From contig NZ_JALDAY010000025.1 of the NCBI RefSeq assembly GCF_022698165.1, positions 1 to 64,000 of the forward strand: a DNA stretch of 64,000 nt. The letters are read 5' to 3'. Below, one piece after another: positions 7,741 to 15,149 of this stretch. Positions within the stretch are counted from its first letter, which is position 1. Each line of letters starts with the position of its first letter. The position numbers and the translations under genes are program-made. This stretch comes from Streptomyces cylindrosporus (GTDB lineage: Bacteria; Actinomycetota; Actinomycetes; Streptomycetales; Streptomycetaceae). The notes under the pieces were generated by a model. That model did no database searches. It had not been told where the DNA came from and saw only the letters and a program-made list of their open reading frames with translations.

Positions 7741-8658
7741 CTACGCCGTGATGTCCTTCGCCGTGAACCGTGCCCAGGCCGCCGAGCCGAACACCGCGGC
7801 GTACAGCGCCTGTAGGCCGAGGTTCTTGGTGAGGTCGTCCCAGTAGACCGGGTCGCGCATCAGGTCGGCGAAGGACAGCCAGTAGTGGGAGAAGAAGTAC
7901 GGCTGTATCGCGTGCAGTTGGGGTATCTGGTCGAGGATCTGGACGGTGATCAGCAGGCCGACGGTCGTCGCCATCGCCGCGATACCGCTGTTGGTGAGCG
8001 TCGAGACGAACAGGCCGAGAGCCGCTGTGCCGGTCAGCGACGCGGCGACCACCAGGGCGATGAGGAACGCTCGGCCCAGGCCGTCGGTGAAGCTGATCTG
8101 TGTGCCGGAGATCGTCGTCAGGTCGCCGAGTGGGAAGAGGATCGCTCCCACTGTCAGGGCCGAGATCGCCACGACGAGGGTTGCCACCAGGCAGAACGTC
8201 AGCACCGTCGCGTACTTGGTGAGCAGGAGGCGGGTGCGGCCTGCGGGGGCGACCAGGAGGTAGCGGAGGGTGCCGGCGTTTGCCTCGCCGGCTATCGCGT
8301 CTCCCGCGATGACGCCGATCGCCATCGGGAGGAAGAAGGGGAGGGTGGCGGCGAGGGCGGTGAAGACCAGGAACAGGCCGTTGTTGGTGATCTGGGAGAT
8401 GAAGGCCGGGCCACCGTCGCCGCCGCCGGGGCCTGCCTGTGAGCCGTCGCTGGTTTCGATCTTCACCGCGATGCCGACCAGGATGGGGACCGCTGCGAGT
8501 ACGGCCAGCAGGGCCAAGGTGCGCCAGCGGCGGAACGTTGTGAGTAGTTCGTTGCCGAAGAGGGTGCCGCGGAGGGTTGTTCGGCGGGTGACGGGTAGTG
8601 GGGGTTGAGCGCGCAGTTCCCCGCGCCCCTTAATAGCCTTCAGCTCAACCGGCGACAT
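7741..8658 (-). CDS. ABC-2 type transporter permease
   Basis: A 305-residue protein with six predicted membrane segments: LALLAVLAAVPILVGIAV, a periplasmic-type loop with GPGGGDGGP, then FLVFTALAATLPFFLPMAIGV, FCLVATLVVAISALTVGAI, AFLIALVVAASLTGTAALGLF and two near the end. The EANAGTLRYLLVAPAGRTRLLLTKY loop is typical of ABC-2 permeases that partner NatA/DrrA-like ATPases. Its start overlaps the ATPase stop by 14 bases, implying translational coupling. Codons 8-16 (IKGRGELRAQ region) are encoded by a 20-bp dispersed repeat, so the native start may lie downstream. The substrate is unknown. Confidence 0.85.
   Translation of the reverse strand: MSPVELKAIKGRGELRAQPPLPVTRRTTLRGTLFGNELLTTFRRWRTLALLAVLAAVPILVGIAVKIETSDGSQAGPGGGDGGPAFISQITNNGLFLVFTALAATLPFFLPMAIGVIAGDAIAGEANAGTLRYLLVAPAGRTRLLLTKYATVLTFCLVATLVVAISALTVGAILFPLGDLTTISGTQISFTDGLGRAFLIALVVAASLTGTAALGLFVSTLTNSGIAAMATTVGLLITVQILDQIPQLHAIQPYFFSHYWLSFADLMRDPVYWDDLTKNLGLQALYAAVFGSAAWARFTAKDITA
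8611..8630. repeat. Copy 1 of a 20-bp dispersed repeat, inside the permease 5' end
   Basis: GCGCAGTTCCCCGCGCCCCT, identical to 63693-63712. Here it is read antisense as part of the permease N-terminus. I recall this string as very frequent in Streptomyces genomes, mostly intergenic. Confidence 0.8.
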
Positions 8659-9625
8659 CGAAGCCCTCCCCCGTCAGCGCCACGAACGCGTCTTCCAGTG
8701 AGGCTCGTTGCAGACCGAAGCCTCGGACCCGGACACCCGCCGACACCAACGCGGCGTTGACGTCCGCCAGGTCGCGGTCCGGGGGCTCGGCCGTCACCTT
8801 GTCGTCCTCGGTCACCACATCGCTCGCGCCCTGTTCCTTCAGGACCCGGGCCGCCTCTCCCGGGTCCGGCGTCGTGACGATCAGGCGGCCCCGGGTGCCT
8901 GCCGCCAGGTCGCTCACCGGGCCCTGGGTGATCAGGCGGCCCTGGGCCATCACCGCTGCGTGGGTGCAGACCTGTTCGATCTCGTCCAAGAGGTGGGAGG
9001 AGAGGAAGACCGTCGTGCCGTCGGAGGCCAACTCGCGGACCAGGGAGCGGATTTCGCGCATGCCCTGGGGGTCCAGGCCGTTGGTCGGCTCGTCCAGGAC
9101 CAGGAGTCTGCGGGGCTGCAGGAGGGCGGCGGCCAGGCCCAGGCGTTGTTTCATGCCCAGGGAGTAGGCCTTGGCCTTCTTGGTGGCCGCCGCCGTCAGG
9201 CCCACCCGGTCCAGTGCCGCGGCGACGCGGGCACGCCGGGTGCGGGGGTCGGAGGTCGGGTCCGCGGCGTCGTAACGCAGGAGGTTGTCGCGGCCGGAGA
9301 GGAAGCCGTACAGGGCGGGGCCCTCGATCAGGGCGCCCACGTGCGGGAGGACCGCGCGGGCGGCGCGGGGCATGGGGCGGCCGAGTACGCGTGCCGTACC
9401 GGACGTGGGCTCGATCAGGCCCATCAGCATGCGGATGGTGGTGGTCTTGCCCGAGCCGTTCGGGCCGAGGAAGCCGAAGACGCTGCCCGCCGGGACGGTC
9501 AGGTCGAGGCCGTCGACGGCGAGCTGTCCGCCGCGGTAGCGCTTGGTGAGGGCGCGGGTGGCGATCACGCTCTCCCCCGCGTCCTCCCGCTCCCGGTCCG
9601 GCTCCGTGGCGGACGGCTCGTCCAT
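8645..9625 (-). CDS. ABC transporter ATP-binding protein (NatA/DrrA type)
   Basis: A 326-residue ATPase from the ATG at 9625, which has GAGGG upstream; an in-frame ATG 48 bases earlier is possible. Walker A is GPNGSGKT at about 54-61, the signature is YSLGMKQRLGLA, Walker B is LLVLDEPTNGLDP, and the H-loop is SSHLLDE. About 90 C-terminal residues (GTRGRLIVTTPDPGEAARVL, DVNAALVSAGVRVRGF, SLEDAFVALTGEG) form the DrrA-like accessory domain. With the permease it makes an exporter; the LolA-like gene lies 118 bases upstream on the same strand, so the three may form a unit acting at the cell surface. Confidence 0.92.
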   Translation of the reverse strand: MDEPSATEPDREREDAGESVIATRALTKRYRGGQLAVDGLDLTVPAGSVFGFLGPNGSGKTTTIRMLMGLIEPTSGTARVLGRPMPRAARAVLPHVGALIEGPALYGFLSGRDNLLRYDAADPTSDPRTRRARVAAALDRVGLTAAATKKAKAYSLGMKQRLGLAAALLQPRRLLVLDEPTNGLDPQGMREIRSLVRELASDGTTVFLSSHLLDEIEQVCTHAAVMAQGRLITQGPVSDLAAGTRGRLIVTTPDPGEAARVLKEQGASDVVTEDDKVTAEPPDRDLADVNAALVSAGVRVRGFGLQRASLEDAFVALTGEGFDVAG

Positions 9626-9743
9626 CGGCACCCTCGATTCGTGCTCGTACACCCTCACATGACGACTACTCACAGTGACTACGAATGGCCGTCCCGCAAG
9701 GTTCCCGGCCGGGTCGGGTCCGGCGGATCACGCCGGCCCCGTC

Positions 9744-10967
9744 TCAGCCCGCGTTCGCCGCCTTCACCAGTGCGGCCTTGTCCACCGCGCCGACGTAGAC
9801 CTTGCCGTCGTCGGTGATCAGGGCGTTGATCAGGCGGGTCTTGAAGATCGTGCCCGAGCCGAACTTGCCCGAGACCTTGTCGCCCAGCGAGTCCAGGAAG
9901 CCGCCGAAGGCGCCGCCGCCGGCCTCGGAGCCGGACGGGACGCCCTGGCCGCCGGTGTCGAAGGTGGCGATGGAGTCCCAGCCCTCGCCGATGACGTTCA
10001 GGCCGTCGAGGCCCTTGCCGAGGTCCTCGTCGGACTTGGCGCCCTTGTCGGCGCCCTTGAGACTGCCGTCGGCGTGGTCGCTCCGGTCGTCCTCGGTGAC
10101 CTTCGCGCCCTTGGGCGTCTTGAAGTCGAAGGTCGACGCGGACGGCTTCGAGAAGCTGATCTGGGTGAAGCCCGCGTCGATCACGGCCGCGCCGCCGCTC
10201 GCCGGGGTCAGCGTGAACTTCAGCGGCAGACCGGTCCTGGAGTCGACCGCGACGGTGATCTGACCGACCGTCGAGCCGCTGTCCTTCGGCTTGATGACCA
10301 GCCGGTACGCGTCCCGGCCCGCGACCTGGGCGGTGCCCTGGACGGTGACCGAGGTGGTGTCGTCGACCGCCTTCAGGGCGTCCTTGGCGAGCTGGTCCGG
10401 CGTGGCCGGGGTCTCGTCCTGCTTCTGCTTGGCGTCGGCGCTGTCGGCGACCGTCGAGTGGTAGACCTCGTTCGACTGGCTGTCGTAGCCCCAGACGTCC
10501 TTGCCGTTGTGGATGAGGCTGTACTCCGCCGCGTTCTCCAGCAGGGACAGCTTCTGCTTGTCCGGGCCGTCGGCGGCGACGCGCAGGGTGTGCGTGCCGG
10601 TGGCCAGTTCGGTGAGCTTGGTGGAGGGGTCGGCGGAGGATCCGTCCCCGGAGCCGCGGGCGGCCCCGGACGTCAGGCTGCTCTCCAGGCCGCCGAGGTC
10701 GGGCAGGCCCAGGTCCGTGGTTACCTTCACCGTGCCGGACATCTGCTGCACGTCCGACTTGGCGATCTTCTCGATGAGTTGCTGCGCGCTGATCTTCGGC
10801 AGGTCCGGGTCGCCGGAGTCGGCGAGTGCCGGGACGAGCCCGATGGTCGCAGCCGCCACCCCCACCACCGCGACCGGGACGACGTACCGCGCGGCCTTGC
10901 GTCGACCGGGGTGCAGGTCGTCGGCCTCCCCGGCGCTCGTGCTGTCGTCGGATTCGTACGGTGCCAT
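9744..10967 (-). CDS. Membrane-anchored LolA-like (DUF2092-type) protein
   Basis: A 407-residue protein beginning MAPYESDDS, with GGAGG nine bases upstream. A basic stretch (HPGRRKAARY) precedes one membrane segment at about 28-46 (VVPVAVVGVAAATIGLVPALA), so the rest is extracellular. The outside part has a lipoprotein-carrier-like half-barrel: ISAQQLIEKIAKSDVQQMSGTVKVTTDLGLPDL, LRVAADGPDKQKLSLL, AYRLVIKPK, VAVDSRTGLPLKFTL and FDFKTPKGAKV. A Gly-rich insert follows, and the end DGKVYVGAVDKAALVKAA matches actinobacterial homologues annotated as LolA-like. It sits with the ABC exporter and may present or sense lipid or envelope components; the role is inferred. Confidence 0.8.
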   Translation of the reverse strand: MAPYESDDSTSAGEADDLHPGRRKAARYVVPVAVVGVAAATIGLVPALADSGDPDLPKISAQQLIEKIAKSDVQQMSGTVKVTTDLGLPDLGGLESSLTSGAARGSGDGSSADPSTKLTELATGTHTLRVAADGPDKQKLSLLENAAEYSLIHNGKDVWGYDSQSNEVYHSTVADSADAKQKQDETPATPDQLAKDALKAVDDTTSVTVQGTAQVAGRDAYRLVIKPKDSGSTVGQITVAVDSRTGLPLKFTLTPASGGAAVIDAGFTQISFSKPSASTFDFKTPKGAKVTEDDRSDHADGSLKGADKGAKSDEDLGKGLDGLNVIGEGWDSIATFDTGGQGVPSGSEAGGGAFGGFLDSLGDKVSGKFGSGTIFKTRLINALITDDGKVYVGAVDKAALVKAANAG

Positions 10968-11159
10968 GTGTGCGCTACCTCCGTCGTCGGCGGCGGCTTC
11001 CAACTTCGTCTGCCTGCACTCGTCTTCCACCCCAGCCGCCATTCTCACCCGAATCGGTGAGGAGTGGTGTTTTCCGTGGTTTCCAGTTGACCAAATCGGC
11101 CAGGAGGAAGCGTCAGACCGCGGAGGCAACTCGGTGTACTCCTGGGGTATGACGTGAGA

Positions 11160-11210
11160 GGGCGGCGCCTCCCCCGACCCGTAGGGGTCGTGTGCGGGAA
11201 GGCGCCGCCC
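11160..11210 (-). terminator. Nested hairpin terminator after the CHRD gene
   Basis: Outer arms GGGCGGCGCCT and AGGCGCCGCCC (11 bp, perfect) enclose an inner hairpin CGACCC-GTAG-GGGTCG. It lies just past the stop of the minus-strand gene at 11236 and before the LolA-like gene, so it most likely ends the CHRD transcript. Confidence 0.75.
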
Positions 11211-11235
11211 GGTGGAGCCTGTGTCAACTCCTGTC

Positions 11236-12252
11236 TCAGCCCTGCACGAACACGTAGTCCGCCCGGTAGGGCACGCCGACGACGGTGCCCGGCGAGCAGG
11301 TGCCCGAAGGCGCGACTCCGCCGACGGTGTTCAGGCGCAGGATCTCCGCGGTGCCCGCGAGAAGGCCGTGGTGCTTGCCGGGCTGCGTGGCCTTCAGGTC
11401 GAGCTCCGGGATGTTGCCGTCCCCGTTCGGGGTCTTGGACAGGAGGGCGCCGGTGACGGCGCTGCCGTCGGGCGCGACCCACTGCGGCGTACCGGAGTTG
11501 GGCTTGACGAACGAGTGCTGGATGCCGCCGCCGAGCAGGGCGCTGACGTCCCGCTGGGCGAAGGCGTAACCGCCGCCGTCGGCCGGCTTGCACTCGTAGA
11601 TCTGCTTGCCCTTGACCACGGACGCCTGGAAGTTGTCGAAGGCGTCGCGGAAGTCGAAGGCGGCGACGGTGACCTTGTGGAGCTGGCCGCGGACGGCGCC
11701 GCCCGGGAACTCGGCCGTGTGCAGGTTGGCGTAGAAGGATCCGGGGTCGGACTTCAACGCGTCGAGCAGCGCCTGGTCCTTCACCTGGACCGTGCCGGTG
11801 ACGCTGTGCCGCCGGCTCTTCTCCAGCAGCTTGCTGAAGTCGACCTTGACGCCGCCGTTGGTGCCCTTGGCGCCCTGGTGGATGTGGAGCATGGTCGGCT
11901 TGCCGGTGCCGCGCCAGGTCACGGCGACGGAGACCTTGTCGCCCTTGACCTTGATGAACTCCAGCGCGGCGCCGTCCTTGTCGCCCACGGCCGGACCGCC
12001 CGCCACCGGAACCTCGTTGGCGCCACGCAGGCTGGTCGCGAGCAGGGTTCCCCCGGTGCCGCCGGAGACGGTCCCGCTCTGGCTGACGATGGTCCGGTCA
12101 CTCGTGCCGGCGTGCCCCGCGTGGTCGGCGCGGGTGCCGGAGGCCGCGAAGGCGGGTACCACCGCGGCGGCGATGCCTCCGGCGGCGGCCACCGCGACAG
12201 CGGTGACGATCAGGCTCTTACGGCGCTTCGAGAACGTCGCGTTCATGCCCAT
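11236..12252 (-). CDS. Secreted CHRD plus DUF3455 domain protein
   Basis: A 338-residue exported protein. KRRKSLIVTAVAVAAAGGIAAAVVPAFAAS is a Sec signal with cleavage near AFA-AS. Residues ~60-180 form a CHRD domain (TSLRGANEVP, MLHIHQGAKGTNGG, FYANLHTAEFPGGAVRGQL), a fold related to chordin repeats and often found in secreted bacterial proteins. Residues ~195-338 match DUF3455 (IYECKPADGGGYAF, GTPQWVAPDGSAVTG, TAEILRLNTVGGVAPSGTC). I chose ATGGGC at 12252, about eleven bases after GGGGAG. The fusion of these two domains is unusual to me. The function is unknown; matrix or surface binding is a guess. Confidence 0.8.
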   Translation of the reverse strand: MGMNATFSKRRKSLIVTAVAVAAAGGIAAAVVPAFAASGTRADHAGHAGTSDRTIVSQSGTVSGGTGGTLLATSLRGANEVPVAGGPAVGDKDGAALEFIKVKGDKVSVAVTWRGTGKPTMLHIHQGAKGTNGGVKVDFSKLLEKSRRHSVTGTVQVKDQALLDALKSDPGSFYANLHTAEFPGGAVRGQLHKVTVAAFDFRDAFDNFQASVVKGKQIYECKPADGGGYAFAQRDVSALLGGGIQHSFVKPNSGTPQWVAPDGSAVTGALLSKTPNGDGNIPELDLKATQPGKHHGLLAGTAEILRLNTVGGVAPSGTCSPGTVVGVPYRADYVFVQG

Positions 12253-12276
12253 GATTCTTTTGTCTCCCCGTAGCTC

Positions 12277-12363
12277 GGCCGGCACCCCCTGCGCCGGCCT
12301 TCCGAGTACGAGTACGGAATCAATCTTGGATTGGACTCAGTCCAGGGTGGTGACGTGCGTCAC
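12277..12363 (-). promoter_or_regulatory. Leader hairpin and palindromes upstream of the CHRD gene
   Basis: GGCCGGC (12277-12283) and GCCGGCC (12293-12299) form a hairpin about 25 bases before the start codon. Upstream are GGACTCAGTCC (12333-12343) and GTGACGTGCGTCAC (12350-12363), both palindromic. The latter two resemble operators; the hairpin could affect the message leader or, less likely, end readthrough. Confidence 0.45.
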
Positions 12364-12387
12364 ATGCCCCAGAAGGTGGTACGAGGC

Positions 12388-13398
12388 TCAGCCGGCCCGG
12401 TGCACCACCGCGTCGCACATCTCCATCAGCGAGAGCTTGGCGTCGCACTCGGGCAGCGGGGCCAGCGCGGACCGCGCGTCCTCGGCGTACCGGACGGTGT
12501 CCCGGCGCGCCTGCTCCAGCGCGGGGTGCGCCCGCAGCCCGGCCAGCGCCTCGGCGTGCCGCGCGTCGTCGGTGAGGTCGGAGTCCAGCAGCTCGCACAG
12601 CGCGAGGTCCTCGGCCAGCCCCAGCCGCGCCGCCCGCTCGCGCAGCCGCAGCACCGGCAGCGTCGGGATGCCCTCGCGCAGGTCCGTGCCCGGCGTCTTG
12701 CCGGACTCGTGCGAGTCGGAGGCGATGTCCAGGACGTCGTCGGCGAGCTGGAAGGCGACCCCGAGCCGCTCGCCGTACTGGGTGAGCACGTCCACGACCG
12801 TCTCGTCGGCGCCCGACATCATCGCGCCGAACCGGCACGACACGGCCACCAGTGAGCCCGTCTTGCCGCCGAGCACGTCCAGGTAGTGGTCGACCGGGTC
12901 GCGGCCGTCCTGCGGGCCCGCCGTCTCCAGGATCTGGCCGGTGACCAGCCGTTCGAACGCCTCGGCCTGCACCCGTACCGCCTCCGGACCGAGGTCGGCC
13001 AGGATGTGCGAGGCGCGCGCGAAGAGGAAGTCGCCGGTGAGGACCGCGACCGAGTTGCCCCAGCGGGTGTTGGCGCTGTCGACCCCGCGGCGCACGGCGG
13101 CCTCGTCCATGACGTCGTCGTGGTACAGCGTCGCGAGGTGGGTCAGCTCCACGACCACGGCCGAGGGCACCACTCCGGGGGCATACGGGTCCCCGAACTG
13201 GGCGGCGAGCATCACGAGGAGCGGACGGAACCGCTTTCCACCCGCCCGTACCAAGTGCTGCGCGGCCTCCGTGATGAAGGGGACCTCGCTCTTGGTGGCT
13301 TCGAGCAGTCCCTCCTCGACGGCCGCCAATCCGGCCTGGACATCGGCTTCCAGAGCCTGGTCCCGCACGCTCAGCCCGAACGGCCCGACGACGGTCAC
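12388..13398 (-). CDS. trans-Polyprenyl diphosphate synthase (menaquinone side chain)
   Basis: A 336-residue all-helical prenyltransferase that extends allylic diphosphates with isopentenyl diphosphate. The first Asp-rich motif DDVMD is at 94-98 and the second DDVLD at 220-224; GGKRFRP (~53-59) and GGKTGSL (~177-183) supply substrate-binding lysines. The residue before DDVMD in the chain-length region (LATLYHDD) is small/aromatic mixed, so length is not obvious; the long-chain (C40-C50) type is expected. Because menG, a menJ-like gene and nuo lie in the same window, menaquinone side-chain synthesis is the most likely role. It starts on an ATG with AGGAGACC upstream and is divergent from the peptide symporter gene. 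Confidence 0.9.
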   Translation of the reverse strand: MTVVGPFGLSVRDQALEADVQAGLAAVEEGLLEATKSEVPFITEAAQHLVRAGGKRFRPLLVMLAAQFGDPYAPGVVPSAVVVELTHLATLYHDDVMDEAAVRRGVDSANTRWGNSVAVLTGDFLFARASHILADLGPEAVRVQAEAFERLVTGQILETAGPQDGRDPVDHYLDVLGGKTGSLVAVSCRFGAMMSGADETVVDVLTQYGERLGVAFQLADDVLDIASDSHESGKTPGTDLREGIPTLPVLRLRERAARLGLAEDLALCELLDSDLTDDARHAEALAGLRAHPALEQARRDTVRYAEDARSALAPLPECDAKLSLMEMCDAVVHRAG

Positions 13399-13627
13399 GA
13401 GGGGTCTCCTGTCTGCTGGTGTCTACTGGCGGTTACGCGGTTTGTCGATAGGTCGCTGCCATCACTCAAGTCAGCGTATCCGGTCACCTTTCGATCACCG
13501 ATGCCGCCCGCCCGTCCAGCAGGGGCGGTATCGGATCACGCCCGGTATGTTTCTGATCACCTGATAACAACGGATATTTATCGACTTGATCTGTCCACTT
13601 GTTCCACCTGGAGGGAAGCCGTCGCCT

Positions 13628-15130
13628 GTGTCCCGAACCGAAGTCGACGTCGAGCCCGGAAGCCAGCCGCCCCCCGAGGACGATCACGCCTTCTTCGGCC
13701 AGCCCAAGGGTCTGCTCACCCTCTCCGGCCTGGAGGTCTGGGAACGCTTCTCGTTCCTCGGCATGCAGGCCATCCTGGTGCTGTACTTCGCCGACACCGT
13801 CGCCCACGGCGGCATGGGCATGGCGGCCGGCACCGCCGCCTCCGTCTCCGCGGCCTACGGCACCCTCGTCTACCTGGTCTCCGTCGCCGGCGGCTGGCTC
13901 GCCGACCGCATCCTCGGCTCGTACCGCGCGGTCCTGTGGGGCGGCATCCTGATCGCCTGCGGCCACTACGCGATGGCGCTGCCGACCCAGGCGATGACCT
14001 GGGTGGGCCTCGGTCTCATCAGCGCGGGCACGGGGCTGCTCAAGCCCAACGTCGCCACCATGGTCGGCAAGCTGTACCGGACCGACGACGAGCGCCGGGA
14101 CGCGGGCTTCGCGCTCTACTACATGGCGATCAACATCGGCGCCTTCGCGGGCCCGCTGATCACCGGCTGGCTCGGCGACCACAAGGGCTGGCACTGGGGT
14201 TTCTCGGCGGCCGCGATCGGCATGACGTTCGGGCTGGTCCAGTACGTCGCCGGTCGCCGTCACCTGGCCGGGCGCAAGCACACCGCGGAGTTCGCGCTCG
14301 CCCCGGCCGCCATGCGCCGGGCGGTCCGCCTGATCGTGGCCGGTACGGCCGCCGTGGCCGTGATCGCCGCCCTGCTGGCAGCAGCAGGCTGGCTGACCAT
14401 GGGCCGCTTCGTCGACCTGCTCACGCTGATCTCCGTGATCGCCCCGGTGGTCTACTTCGCGGTGATGTTCGCCAGCCCCCGCGTGACCCCCGAAGAACGC
14501 GGCCGGCTGCGGCCGTACATCGTGCTCTTCCTCGCCTCCACGGTCTTCAACTTCATCCTCTTCCAGGCCTACTCGACGATGATGCTGCTGGCCGCCTCGA
14601 ACGCCGAGACGACCATCCTCGGCTTCGACTTCCCCGCCAGCTGGTACGCCTCCGCGCTGGGCGCCTTCGAGGTCGGCCTCGCGCCCGTCGTCGCCGCTCT
14701 GTGGGTGCGCATGGGCCGCCGCCAGCCGCACGCCTCCAACAAGATCGCGATCGGCGTCGTACTCGGCGGGCTGTCCTTCCTGCTGATGGTCCTGCCGACC
14801 TCCGGGCACGCGAACGACGACTACCTGATGTCGGCCTGGTGGATCGTGGGCTCGTACTTCCTGCTCGGCCTCGGCGACATCCTGCTGGAGACCTCCGGCA
14901 TGTCGGCCACCACCAAACTCGCCCCGGCCGCCTTCTCCAGCCAGACCATGTCCCTCTGGTTCCTGTCCCTGGCCCTCGCCAACGGCATCCAGGCCCAGAC
15001 GGTGAAGCTCTACGACGACGTCTCCAAGCCCGCCTACTTCGGCGTCAACGGCGCGATCGCGGTGGCCGCGGGCCTCGCGGTGACGGCCGCGGCGCCCTGG
15101 CTGCGCCGCACGATGCACCCGGTCCGCTGA
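13628..15130 (+). CDS. Proton-dependent oligopeptide transporter (POT/PTR family)
   Basis: A 500-residue major-facilitator protein with 12-14 membrane segments. GLEVWERFSFLGMQAILVLYF contains the family ExxER motif used for proton coupling, and GTGLLKPNVATMVGKLY is the PTR2 signature. Near the C-terminus a conserved helix (GDILLETSGMSATTKLAPAAF) carries the Glu that contacts the peptide in this family. I chose GTG at 13628, after CTGGAGGG; the N-terminal ~25 residues are hydrophilic (EVDVEPGSQPPPEDDH). The CocE-like hydrolase gene begins 20 bases after the stop, so import and hydrolysis of small peptides or esters may be linked. Confidence 0.9.
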   Translation: MSRTEVDVEPGSQPPPEDDHAFFGQPKGLLTLSGLEVWERFSFLGMQAILVLYFADTVAHGGMGMAAGTAASVSAAYGTLVYLVSVAGGWLADRILGSYRAVLWGGILIACGHYAMALPTQAMTWVGLGLISAGTGLLKPNVATMVGKLYRTDDERRDAGFALYYMAINIGAFAGPLITGWLGDHKGWHWGFSAAAIGMTFGLVQYVAGRRHLAGRKHTAEFALAPAAMRRAVRLIVAGTAAVAVIAALLAAAGWLTMGRFVDLLTLISVIAPVVYFAVMFASPRVTPEERGRLRPYIVLFLASTVFNFILFQAYSTMMLLAASNAETTILGFDFPASWYASALGAFEVGLAPVVAALWVRMGRRQPHASNKIAIGVVLGGLSFLLMVLPTSGHANDDYLMSAWWIVGSYFLLGLGDILLETSGMSATTKLAPAAFSSQTMSLWFLSLALANGIQAQTVKLYDDVSKPAYFGVNGAIAVAAGLAVTAAAPWLRRTMHPVR

Positions 15131-15149
15131 AGCCAACGGGGTCCCGCCC

